From: an uncultured Elusimicrobia bacterium
GTDB taxonomy: Bacteria > Elusimicrobiota > Elusimicrobia > Elusimicrobiales > Elusimicrobiaceae
NCBI GenBank assembly: GCA_945483375.1
Contig: CALYRQ010000015.1
Location: 1-10,789 of the forward strand
Length of the DNA: 10,789 nucleotides
Direction of reading: 5' to 3'
This document shows, piece by piece, positions 1 to 5,926 of this stretch (position 1 is the stretch's first letter; each line of letters begins with the position of its first letter). The notes under the pieces were generated by a model. That model had not been told where the DNA came from. It was given only the letters and a program-made list of their open reading frames with translations, and did no database searches. The translations under genes and the position numbers were made by a program.

Positions 1-859
1 GGTGTAAATCCATTCCCTGGCCTAAAAAGCGGGGTTCCAGCAGGTTGCCGATGATAAATTCCGTAGCGGTCAGAAAACCCATTACGATAAAAAATTTCGG
101 TCCGAACCCGTATTGCAAAAACAGAACGGGAACCGGCAGTAAAACGGCTACGATGGATCCCACGCTGGGGATAAAATTAAGCAAAAACATAAACAGTGCA
201 AACAGCACCGCCAGCTTAACCTGGAACCCCAGCAGAATGGCGGCCGCCACCAACCCCGTGGCCAGGGAGGCCATCAGTTTTACGGACAGATAAATAGATA
301 CGTTAGACAGCATTTCTTTAATGGCCGGGTTGGTGATGGGCGGCGTTTTTTTGCTTCCGAACAGGAAGAAAATCATAAACAGCATGATGACCGTCAAATT
401 GGACAGAAGCGAAAATAATTTTCCGCCAAAATTTTTCAGCCAGTTAAATACGGGCAATTCGCGCAGGTAATTTTCTAAGAAATTTTGGTCCAGCGTAATG
501 CCGTGCTGCTGCAGACGGGAGGTTAAATCCGTCACCGTGGCGATTAGGTTTTGGCGGTATACTTCGCCGCCTTTTAAAAAGTCCCCTACCGAGTTAACGG
601 TAAATAAAACAATCCCGGTAAACACCGCCGCACAGAGCAGGATAGACACCGTCATCGCCGCCCAGGACGGAAAAGAAAATTTGTGTTTTAGGTACAGCGT
701 CATCTGCGCGAGAATGGTGTAGAAAAAAATTGATATGACCAGCGGAATCAAGAGCGCTTTGGTGTAGACCAAAAACGCGGTTACCACGCCGGCGGCAATA
801 ATCGTCAGGCAAATGGCGGTGGTTTTTTGGTAGTAGAGGAACTGTTTATCCGAAAGCAT
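1..859 (-). CDS. AI-2E family transporter-like membrane protein (3' end beyond window)
   Basis: Read from ATG at 859 this gives at least 286 residues with no stop before the window edge, so the C-terminus is missing. It starts MLSDKQFLYYQKTTAIC and has the AI-2E (formerly DUF20) layout: two N-terminal membrane segments (about residues 14-53), another at about 66-88, a polar region (about 90-145) predicted outside the membrane, then repeated hydrophobic segments including the family-typical stretch LLNFIPSVGSIVAVLLPVP and a late ATEFIIGNLLEPRFLG. Members (TqsA, PerM, YdiK, YtvI relatives) are inner-membrane proteins assigned to export of signals or ions; the substrate here cannot be read from sequence. 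The start is supported by AGGGGG at 864-869, four bases from ATG. The gene overlaps the end of the preceding gene by 14 bases and is the fourth gene of a minus-strand operon. Family call is secure, function is not. Confidence 0.88.
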   Translation of the reverse strand, partial: MLSDKQFLYYQKTTAICLTIIAAGVVTAFLVYTKALLIPLVISIFFYTILAQMTLYLKHKFSFPSWAAMTVSILLCAAVFTGIVLFTVNSVGDFLKGGEVYRQNLIATVTDLTSRLQQHGITLDQNFLENYLRELPVFNWLKNFGGKLFSLLSNLTVIMLFMIFFLFGSKKTPPITNPAIKEMLSNVSIYLSVKLMASLATGLVAAAILLGFQVKLAVLFALFMFLLNFIPSVGSIVAVLLPVPVLFLQYGFGPKFFIVMGFLTATEFIIGNLLEPRFLGQGMDLH

Positions 860-1370
860 GCGGCCCCCTGTTTTTTTCGGTTTGTTTGGCTATTTCCCGT
901 GCCAGAAAGAGGATTTTTCCCGTCAAGTTGGAAAAATCGTTCTGGCAAGACGTCAGCAGCCAAACGTTTAATTTGGTCGCCGTAAAACTTTTATAATTGC
1001 GGCAAAACAAATCGTACGCGGTGGTAAATTCGTCCGTGGCGCGCGAGAGCGTTTTGGCGCGGCTGTTTAGGCCTTTGGCCGCAAGAGCCAAATCGCCCGT
1101 CCAGTCGGCGGGTTTGAACGTGCGCGCGGCGGTGCGGGCTTCGGTCCAAAACAGATCTCGTCCGTCTTGTTCTTTGCGAAGTTGTGCGCAAAAATCGTTG
1201 AACTGGGCGGCAAAGTCGGTATCGCGCACTTCAATGTTTTTGTGCAGCTGCTGCAAAATTTGCTCCAGCCGGCGGTTAAATTCCAACAGCGCGCGAGAGG
1301 CGGCGATAATGTCGCCGCGCAGTGCGTCGCATGCGGAAGAGGTTTGTTCTAAAAGCGTTTCTGGGTTCAT
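846..1370 (-). CDS. small helical hypothetical protein in the kinase operon
   Basis: I do not recognise this 174-residue protein. It has no signal peptide or membrane segment. It is rich in Ala, Leu, Glu, Gln and Lys, with heptad-like stretches (about residues 5-45 and 100-160), so a mostly alpha-helical, possibly coiled-coil or four-helix cytoplasmic protein is likely. Four Cys (residues about 13, 60, 122, 140) are scattered without a metal-binding spacing. The start codon overlaps the TGA of the upstream histidine kinase as ATGA (1367-1370), and no Shine-Dalgarno is visible, so translation is probably coupled to the kinase. Its own end overlaps the AI-2E gene. This coupling suggests a protein that works with the kinase or the AI-2E protein, for example as an adaptor or phosphotransfer helper; that is inference. 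No H-box-like phosphorylation motif is obvious. Confidence 0.75.
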   Translation of the reverse strand: MNPETLLEQTSSACDALRGDIIAASRALLEFNRRLEQILQQLHKNIEVRDTDFAAQFNDFCAQLRKEQDGRDLFWTEARTAARTFKPADWTGDLALAAKGLNSRAKTLSRATDEFTTAYDLFCRNYKSFTATKLNVWLLTSCQNDFSNLTGKILFLAREIAKQTEKNRGPHAFG

Positions 1371-2116
1371 AATGTCGGGAAATTAATCGTGAATATGGAG
1401 CCGAGCCCCCGGTCCGACACGACGCTGATGGTCCCGCCGTGTAAATCCAAAATTCGTTTAAGCATCGATAAACCCAGCCCCCACCCGTTGATTTGCCCGG
1501 TAAAAGAATCATCTACCTGGTAGAATGGTTCAAAGATGCGGTTTACGTCCTGCGGGCGGATACCTACGCCGTAATCGCGCACGGAAAGCGATACGCTTCC
1601 GCCGTGGTTGGCGCACTGGACCTTAATGACTTTTTCCATCTTATTGTTAAATTTAATCGAATTGGTTAACAATTCCTGCACGCCCAGGCGCAGCATGTCC
1701 TCGTTGGCGGTGATGCTGAGGCCTTCCGGGCAGTCGATTTCCACAAATGTGCCGCGGCGGACGGAAGAGTCCTCCTGCGGGACGGGTTCGGGCGCGGCGT
1801 CTTCGTTTAGAGCAATGGCCTGCGCGGCGCATTCCTTAATAAGCGGTTTTAACGCCACGGGTTTGCGTTCCAGGGCGGTGCCATCGGTGGAAGAAACTTT
1901 GTTGAAAGCGAACAGTTTGTCCACCAGTTGGGACATACGCTTGCCCTGTTTATTGATTTCTTCAAGCGCTTTAGAGGTAAACGGGGAAAACTTTTCCTTC
2001 CCGGCTTGGGATAAAATAGCTTCGGAATAGCCGTTAATAATGGAAAGCGGCGTTTTGAGTTTATGCGAGATGAGGGACAAAGCGCGTACATTTATTACTT
2101 TGTTTTCTTCTGGCAT
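1367..2116 (-). CDS. stand-alone soluble sensor histidine kinase (HisKA + HATPase_c)
   Basis: A 249-residue kinase with almost nothing but the catalytic core. The H box is SHKLKTP (phospho-acceptor His18), followed by the dimerisation helices to about residue 75. The N box is QELLTNSIKFNN (Glu148, Asn152), G1 is DYGVGI (181-186), the F box is IFEPFYQVDD (194-203) and G2 is GWGLGLS (211-217). All ATP-binding boxes look intact, so it should autophosphorylate. Only 17 residues precede the H box, so there is no PAS, HAMP or membrane sensor: input must come from a partner protein or from dimer interfaces. No response regulator lies beside it; the nearest REC protein is at 8878-9807. The start ATG lies 8 bases after the stop of the barrel gene, with AGGAT overlapping that stop, and the gene ends by ATGA overlap with the next one. 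Cytoplasmic and part of a four-gene operon. Confidence 0.93.
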   Translation of the reverse strand: MPEENKVINVRALSLISHKLKTPLSIINGYSEAILSQAGKEKFSPFTSKALEEINKQGKRMSQLVDKLFAFNKVSSTDGTALERKPVALKPLIKECAAQAIALNEDAAPEPVPQEDSSVRRGTFVEIDCPEGLSITANEDMLRLGVQELLTNSIKFNNKMEKVIKVQCANHGGSVSLSVRDYGVGIRPQDVNRIFEPFYQVDDSFTGQINGWGLGLSMLKRILDLHGGTISVVSDRGLGSIFTINFPTL

Positions 2117-2124
2117 AATCTATC

Positions 2125-3015
2125 CTAGAAAGACATACCCAACCGGACATAAAAGATGTCGCGTTTGTTTTCGTTGTGTACGGTGCGGATGTGGTTATAA
2201 GCCATATCCACGGAAATCCGCTGCGCCAGTACAAACGAGTTACCCACCATAAACGAATGTTGCGGGTCCGCCGTGTGGTATTCGCCGAACGCATATCCCA
2301 GGTAAATGGTAGAGGCGTTGTCGGGCCACATGCGGGTTAAGCGGGCGTTTAAGGTGTATTTGCCTAAGTCGCGCGTAACGTCGAGCGTTTGGGCTTCGGC
2401 CAGGTCTTGTTGGTTGAGTACGCCTCTGAAGCCGGCCACGTCGCTCACGCCGTCCGGGTAGTGGAACGCGGTGGCGGAGGCTTGAAAGCCGAACGAGCGG
2501 AAAAAGTCTTTATAAAAACCTAGCGTATAGGCGGCTTGGGAATAGTATTGGTCGCTCACGTCGCCCTCGTCAAAAAACGCGGTGCCTTTTTGGCGCGCGA
2601 AGGAAGCGCCGATAAACGCGTTGGTGTAGAGGTCATTTACCGTATCGTCCTGCAAATTCATGACGAACAGAGTTTTAAGGCCGAACGCGGAAGCGTCCTG
2701 GTAGGGATTGTTTTCACTTTTGTTTTTAAAATAATAGAAAGGCGTCAGGTTGATTTGGAGCAGTTCGAAATCCAGGTGTACGGGCAGGTAGACGGAATAA
2801 ATGGGATTTTTGAATCCTTCCGGCTCTACGTGTTTGTCTTTTACATATTTGGCTTTCACTCCGGCTAATGCGTTGAGCGAAAGCGCCGCGGTGGCTTCGG
2901 CTTCCACTTGGTCAAAATGGGAGGCGCCGGTATACGCGGCGGTAACATCCACCGTCCGCGCGTTGGCGGCGGACAGCGTAAAAACGGACAAAAGAATAAA
3001 AAGTAGTTTTTTCAT
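2125..3015 (-). CDS. outer-membrane beta-barrel protein, unassigned
   Basis: This 296-residue protein has a signal peptide, MKKLLFILLSVFTLSAANA, with cleavage expected after ANA (residues 17-19). The mature part shows the alternating polar/hydrophobic pattern of amphipathic strands, many aromatic residues at strand ends (Tyr, Phe), and a final strand ending in Phe (RDIFYVRLGMSF), the usual signal for insertion by the BAM complex. By length a 10- to 14-strand barrel is plausible. I cannot assign a substrate or subfamily. It is the first gene of the minus-strand operon with the kinase and AI-2E genes, and is divergent from the phosphatase-fold gene across 86 bases. The ATG at 3015 is preceded by a weak GAAAGA and, 8 bases upstream, a -10-like TTAAAT (3024-3029). 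Secretion and barrel nature are well supported; role unknown. Confidence 0.82.
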   Translation of the reverse strand: MKKLLFILLSVFTLSAANARTVDVTAAYTGASHFDQVEAEATAALSLNALAGVKAKYVKDKHVEPEGFKNPIYSVYLPVHLDFELLQINLTPFYYFKNKSENNPYQDASAFGLKTLFVMNLQDDTVNDLYTNAFIGASFARQKGTAFFDEGDVSDQYYSQAAYTLGFYKDFFRSFGFQASATAFHYPDGVSDVAGFRGVLNQQDLAEAQTLDVTRDLGKYTLNARLTRMWPDNASTIYLGYAFGEYHTADPQHSFMVGNSFVLAQRISVDMAYNHIRTVHNENKRDIFYVRLGMSF

Positions 3016-3101
3016 ATTCTTTCATTTAACCAAATTTTGAACGCTCTTGGCTATAGGGGATTTCTGTTTTTGCGGGGGGATATTTAGTAGAATGAAAGAG
3101 T
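3016..3101. promoter_or_regulatory. divergent promoter region between barrel and phosphatase-fold genes
   Basis: The 86-base gap must contain the start signals for both flanking genes. Each ATG is preceded by the same arrangement: a -10-like hexamer ending in AAT or AAAT, then GAAAGA-N-T, then ATGAAAAA. On the minus strand it is TTAAAT (3024-3029) and on the plus strand TAGAAT (3088-3093), both 8 bases before ATG. The two ends therefore form an imperfect inverted repeat. I see no convincing -35 box on either side. CTATAGGGG (3051-3059) lies in the middle and recurs upstream of ispH. Promoter assignment is by pattern only. Confidence 0.4.
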
Positions 3102-4313
3102 ATGAAAAAGTTATCCCTTTTTATTTGTTTTTTATTGAGCGCGCCGCTTTTGTTTTCGGCGCGGATTATCCGCGGGCCGTATATCGAGGACCCGACCCAA
3201 ACCACCATGATTTTAAAATGGCAGACCGATATTGCTTCCCCCGGCTGGCTGGAATACGGGCCCGCCCCGCGCTGTAACCAAATTATGACGGTGATTCCCG
3301 AAGGCACCCAGCACAAAGCCGTTTTGTACGGTTTGGTGCCGAATCAGGATTTCTGCTACCGTGTTTATGTATATAACGAAGCGCGCGACGGCGCGCAGGA
3401 ACCCGCGGAGGGTACGTTTCGCACCTTATATTCGGCGGAGCGCAAAACGGTCAACTTTTTGGCTTTGGGGGCGACGGGCGCAGACAAACCCGTGGGAGAA
3501 AACGGGGAAGCGGTGCCGGATGACGCTGCCGCGGCGCGCGCCAATTTGGCCGAACTCATGCAAAAGGAAAAGAGCGATTTTTTAATCCATACGGGTAATA
3601 TCACCCACAGCGGTTTAAATGAAGATGCGGACCGGGAGTTTTTTACTCCTTTTAAAGACGTTTTGGTTAAAAATCCGCTGTTTGTCGCACTGGGGCCCAA
3701 CGAGTACGGGCCGGACCGCGAAAACCGCGAAAGCAAAGCGTTTCTGCGCGCCAATTATTCGCGCTATCACGATATGAGCTGGAGCCGCGCCACGCCCAAG
3801 TATTATTCGTTTGATTCCGCCAACGCCCGTTTTGTTTTTTTGGACACGAATGTGGCGGAAGGCGCCGTGTGGGCGCCGGAAATCGGCGAAAAATCCACGC
3901 AGACGGAATGGCTCAAAAGCACTTTGGCTTCAGCCGGGGAAAAATGGAAAATTGTAGTAATTAACGCTCCTGCGTATTCGTCGGGTGCGCGCGGAGCCAA
4001 TAACGAAGTGTTTTTTAATTGGGTGAAAATTTTTGAAGATTACGGTGTAAACCTGGTGCTCCAGGGCGGCGATGCCGATTATGAGCGCACTTTCCCCATG
4101 TTCCGCGGCGAAGCCCGCCCGCGCGGCGTAACCTACGTTACGCTGGGTACGGCGGCCCCGCAGCCGGGCAAACGCGAAAACCCGGATCCGTCTACCGCGC
4201 GCTTTGTATCGGCGCGGCATTATGCGGCGGGGAAAATTGTGGACCGCAAACTGACCCTCAAAGTATATAACGAAAAGGGCAAAGAACTCGACAAGTTGGA
4301 AATTTATCTGTAG
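3102..4313 (+). CDS. secreted purple-acid-phosphatase-fold protein lacking metal ligands
   Basis: A 403-residue protein with signal peptide MKKLSLFICFLLSAPLLFSA. Residues about 22-110 form the fibronectin-III-like N-domain of purple acid phosphatases (RGPYIEDPTQTTMILKWQTD; GLVPNQDFCYRVYV). Residues about 116-345 match the calcineurin-like metallophosphoesterase domain in order and spacing, but the motifs are altered: GDxG is GATG (123-126), GDxxY is GNITH (165-169), GNHE is GPNE (198-201), VxxH is VVIN (285-288) and GHxH is GGDA (322-325). The following DYERTFP, typical of active relatives, is kept. I therefore expect the fold and secretion but no dinuclear-metal phosphatase activity. A binding or structural role is inferred. 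The frame is intact with ordinary codon use, so it is not a decaying pseudogene. A terminator follows at 4337. The start has a weak GAAAGAG. Confidence 0.85.
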   Translation: MKKLSLFICFLLSAPLLFSARIIRGPYIEDPTQTTMILKWQTDIASPGWLEYGPAPRCNQIMTVIPEGTQHKAVLYGLVPNQDFCYRVYVYNEARDGAQEPAEGTFRTLYSAERKTVNFLALGATGADKPVGENGEAVPDDAAAARANLAELMQKEKSDFLIHTGNITHSGLNEDADREFFTPFKDVLVKNPLFVALGPNEYGPDRENRESKAFLRANYSRYHDMSWSRATPKYYSFDSANARFVFLDTNVAEGAVWAPEIGEKSTQTEWLKSTLASAGEKWKIVVINAPAYSSGARGANNEVFFNWVKIFEDYGVNLVLQGGDADYERTFPMFRGEARPRGVTYVTLGTAAPQPGKRENPDPSTARFVSARHYAAGKIVDRKLTLKVYNEKGKELDKLEIYL

Positions 4314-4336
4314 TTTTGAAAAACCTATTTACATAT

Positions 4337-4368
4337 AAAGGGACGGGAAAAAGCCTGTCCCTTTTATT
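4337..4368 (+). terminator. intrinsic terminator of the phosphatase-fold gene
   Basis: Eleven-base-pair stem AAAGGGACGGG (4337-4347) with CCTGTCCCTTT (4354-4364), one G-T wobble, six-base loop, then a T-rich tail TTTTATT. It lies 24 bases after the stop codon of the upstream gene. Confidence 0.88.
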
Positions 4369-4429
4369 GTGGGTTTCCGGGGTCGCCGTTTGGGCTCGCC
4401 TGTTCGTAGTTGGCGACATGTCTTAAATA

Positions 4430-4497
4430 GTGTAGCTCAACTAATCAGAAGAGCGCGGGTCCTCGCCGGACTGGCGGCTGGGGGAGCCCAGGCTCTA
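4430..4497 (+). ncRNA. structured RNA candidate, copy A
   Basis: The first 29 bases (4430-4458) match copy B (4535-4563) at 22 of 29 positions without gaps. Possible helices: AGAGC (4450-4454) closing with GCTCT (4492-4496), around two inner hairpins, GGTCC/GGACT (4458-4462 with 4468-4472, loop TCGCC) and CTGGG/CCCAG (4478-4482 with 4487-4491, loop GGAG). This is a compact three-way junction. The same GAGC (4451-4454) can instead pair with GCTC at 4435-4438, so two exclusive folds exist. No promoter is clear. RNA nature is inferred from the repeat and pairing. Confidence 0.38.
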
Positions 4498-4502
4498 GGG
4501 CA

Positions 4503-4528
4503 GTTATTTCTTTGTCAGCGTTATTTCT
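4503..4528 (+). repeat. nine-base direct repeat between the two elements
   Basis: GTTATTTCT occurs at 4503-4511 and 4520-4528, a 17-base period, each copy preceded by CAG or CAGC. It could be a paired protein site or a trace of local duplication; the region is AT-rich, so chance is possible. Confidence 0.4.
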
Positions 4529-4534
4529 AAAACA

Positions 4535-4608
4535 ATGTGGCTTCATTAGTCAGAAGAACGCGGACAATCTCCGCGGCCTGGAAGGCCTTGACCCGTTTTT
4601 TTTTTTTT
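4535..4608 (+). ncRNA. structured RNA candidate, copy B, ending in a terminator
   Basis: Diverged repeat of copy A, 105 bases downstream. It can fold two ways. Fold 1: CGCGGA (4559-4564) with TCCGCG (4570-4575). Fold 2: AACG (4557-4560) with CGTT (4594-4597), GG (4562-4563) with CC (4592-4593), CAA (4565-4567) with TTG (4588-4590), capped by GGCCT/AGGCC (4575-4579 with 4583-4587). Fold 2 is followed directly by the T run and is a terminator; fold 1 would block it. The closing helix sits at the same place as in copy A, with a G-C to A-T exchange (4453/4493 versus 4558/4596). Either the 3' end of a small RNA or an attenuated leader of the prepilin mRNA. Confidence 0.4.
4554..4608 (+). terminator. 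intrinsic terminator with T13 tract before the prepilin
   Basis: Bases 4596-4608 are 13 consecutive T, immediately after the stem AACG(C)GG-A-CAA paired with TTG-A-CC-CGTT and its inner hairpin. A-rich 4554-4558 can extend the stem into the T run. It ends transcription coming from the 4370-4595 region, leaving the prepilin either on a separate promoter or dependent on readthrough. Confidence 0.65.
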
Positions 4609-4652
4609 GATAACATGGGAATAACCGTAAGGATAAAGGAGGGGTATTTTCC

Positions 4653-5123
4653 ATGTGTAAAGAACGCGGTTTTACGTTAATAGAATTATTAGTTGTTGTC
4701 TTAATCATCGGTATTTTGTCATCGGTGGCTTTGCCGCAGTACCAAAAAGCGGTGGAGAAAAGCCGTGCGGTGGAGGCCTTAACAATGATAAAAGCAGCTA
4801 TTCAAGCCGAAGAAGTATATTATTTGGCGAATGGTGATTATACGGACAATGTCGATGAGTTAGATATAATCATTCCCAGTACGGATAATTTTTTGTTAGA
4901 GAGTGTCTATGATGGTGATGAAGACGATGGAAGAATTCAAATTTATAATCAACGAACGGGTATGCGCTCTTGGTGGATATATTACTTTAAAAATAAAACG
5001 TTAAATTGCCAGGTGGAAAAAGATGAACCGGAAACGTCTTTGGCCAGGAGTGTCTGTCGCTCTTTTTCAACTAAAAAAACGACCTGTTTGGAGCCTGAGT
5101 ATGATTGCTATGTATTAAATTAA
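4653..5123 (+). CDS. type IV pilin-like prepilin (N-methylation leader)
   Basis: A 156-residue prepilin. The leader MCKERG is followed by [20 protein letters not shown]: cleavage after Gly6 by prepilin peptidase, N-methylation of Phe7 and the conserved Glu at +5 (Glu11) are expected. Helix alpha1 runs on through [17 protein letters not shown], as in PilE/pseudopilins. The C-terminal half is acidic (YDGDEDDGR) and has several Cys in the last 40 residues (near NC, SVC, TTC, DCY) that could form a disulphide-bonded loop. The start is fixed by AAGGAGG at 4636-4642, ten bases before ATG. Codon use differs from its neighbours: bases 4861-4920 contain 20 G/C of 60, against 39 of 60 at 4081-4140, and TTA and ATA codons are common. 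It stands alone, with no pilus assembly genes nearby, so it may be one of many dispersed prepilins. Major pilin, minor pilin or pseudopilin cannot be told apart. Confidence 0.93.
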   Translation: MCKERGFTLIELLVVVLIIGILSSVALPQYQKAVEKSRAVEALTMIKAAIQAEEVYYLANGDYTDNVDELDIIIPSTDNFLLESVYDGDEDDGRIQIYNQRTGMRSWWIYYFKNKTLNCQVEKDEPETSLARSVCRSFSTKKTTCLEPEYDCYVLN

Positions 5124-5154
5124 AAAGGCCCCGTGGCAAGCGGGGCCTTTTTAA
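5120..5154. terminator. bidirectional terminator between prepilin and rlmB
   Basis: AAAAAGGCCCCG (5122-5133) pairs perfectly with CGGGGCCTTTTT (5141-5152), loop TGGCAAG, and two further A-T pairs extend it outward. T runs lie on both strands, so it serves the prepilin (whose stop is inside the stem base) and the convergent rlmB operon. Confidence 0.95.
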
Positions 5155-5164
5155 ATGAAACCGT

Positions 5165-5914
5165 TTATTTTTTCAGCTGTACTTTGGCCATCATGTCGTA
5201 CATGATAATGCTGGCCGCGGCGGACGCGTTTAAACTTTCCACGCCGCCTTTTTGCGGAATGGAAATAATTTCGTCGCAGTTTTCGGCCGTTTTTTCGCGA
5301 ATGCCGAAGCCTTCCGAACCAATCACCAGCACGGCGGGGGAGGCGTAATCCATGGTAGTAATGGATTTGCCCGCCATGTCCGCGCCGTAAATCCAAAAGC
5401 CTTCTTCTTTCAAATCGGTCAGCGCGGCGGACAGGTTCGCCACTTCCACGATGTTGATGTTTTCAATCGCGCCGCACGCCACTTTGTACACGGCGGGCGT
5501 AATGCCCACGGTGCGGCGGTTGGGTAGGATAATGGTGGAAAAGCCCAAGCAGGCCGCACTGCGGATAATGGCTCCCAGATTTTGCGGGTCGGTCATTTCG
5601 TCCACCGCCAGCCACAGGTCTTTTTTGTTGCCGTCGGCTTCGTAAATGGCGTTAGAGAGTTTCATCATTTTGACGGGCTGGATTTTGGCCATAATCCCCT
5701 GGTGGTTGGCGTTGCGGGTTAAGCGGTCGAGCGTTTTATTGTCGATACGGTCAATTCTCACGTTTTGACGTTTTGCCATGCGGATAATGTCCTCCACCGC
5801 GCGGTGGCCGGACTTGGAGTCGGACACGTACAACTGTGTAACGTTGCGTTTTTTGCTCCGTAACGCTTCCTGTACGGGGTGAATCCCGTAAATCATATCC
5901 AAATTGTCGTTCAT
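5165..5914 (-). CDS. rlmB: 23S rRNA 2'-O-methyltransferase, RlmB/TrmH (SpoU) family
   Basis: A 249-residue SPOUT methyltransferase. Residues about 6-80 are the small L30e-like RNA-binding domain (IYGIHPVQEAL; NANHQGIMAKI). Residues about 97-249 are the knotted catalytic domain with the three family motifs: DEMTDPQNLGAIIRSA with the Asn/Arg pair of motif 1, VLVIGSEGFGI, and ISIPQKGGVESLNASAAASI, which binds S-adenosylmethionine in the trefoil knot. RlmB methylates the ribose of G2251 in the peptidyl-transferase P loop of 23S rRNA; a paralogous tRNA or rRNA target cannot be excluded. The ATG at 5914 has AAGGAGA (5919-5925), directly after the TGA of the phosphofructokinase gene, so the two are co-translated. 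It is the last gene of the operon, with a terminator after it. Confidence 0.9.
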   Translation of the reverse strand: MNDNLDMIYGIHPVQEALRSKKRNVTQLYVSDSKSGHRAVEDIIRMAKRQNVRIDRIDNKTLDRLTRNANHQGIMAKIQPVKMMKLSNAIYEADGNKKDLWLAVDEMTDPQNLGAIIRSAACLGFSTIILPNRRTVGITPAVYKVACGAIENINIVEVANLSAALTDLKEEGFWIYGADMAGKSITTMDYASPAVLVIGSEGFGIREKTAENCDEIISIPQKGGVESLNASAAASIIMYDMMAKVQLKK

Positions 5915-5926
5915 AAAATCTCCTTA

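Larger units (their letters stand above)
4369..4652 (+). other. gene-free region with structured elements before the prepilin
   Basis: No coding signal is visible. The region holds a hairpin-capable segment (GTCGCC 4382-4387 with GGCGAC 4412-4417, 24-base loop), two diverged copies of a structured element (4430-4497 and 4535-4608, listed separately), a nine-base direct repeat between them, a terminator with a T13 run, and the prepilin ribosome binding site AAGGAGG at 4636-4642. I could not match it to tRNA, tmRNA, SRP RNA, 6S RNA or the consensus motifs of the common riboswitches I know, including both c-di-GMP classes. Confidence 0.6.

Noticed and set aside
594..812. Minus-strand 72-codon frame within the AI-2E gene.
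   Set aside because: It is out of frame with the convincing membrane protein read from 859 and has no family features.
2536..2868. Plus-strand 110-codon open frame and other long antisense frames (for example 8168-8785, 8875-9318).
   Set aside because: They lie opposite well-supported genes, lack ribosome sites, and have the biased Gly/Val/Phe or Ser/Ala composition of shadows.
4382..4417. Hairpin GTCGCC/GGCGAC as a separate terminator or RNA gene.
   Set aside because: The loop is 24 bases and no T run follows; it is kept only as part of the description of the gap.
4426..4500. tRNA-like start: TAGCTCA with a matching GAGC looks like a D arm.
   Set aside because: The next stem has a five-base loop, no T arm (GGTTCRA) follows, and no acceptor stem or CCA end can be formed, so it is not a tRNA; a tRNA-derived origin is not supported either.
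4370..4652. c-di-GMP riboswitch ahead of the prepilin.
   Set aside because: This would fit the biology, but the conserved GEMM-I motifs and the class II core are not present on the plus strand.
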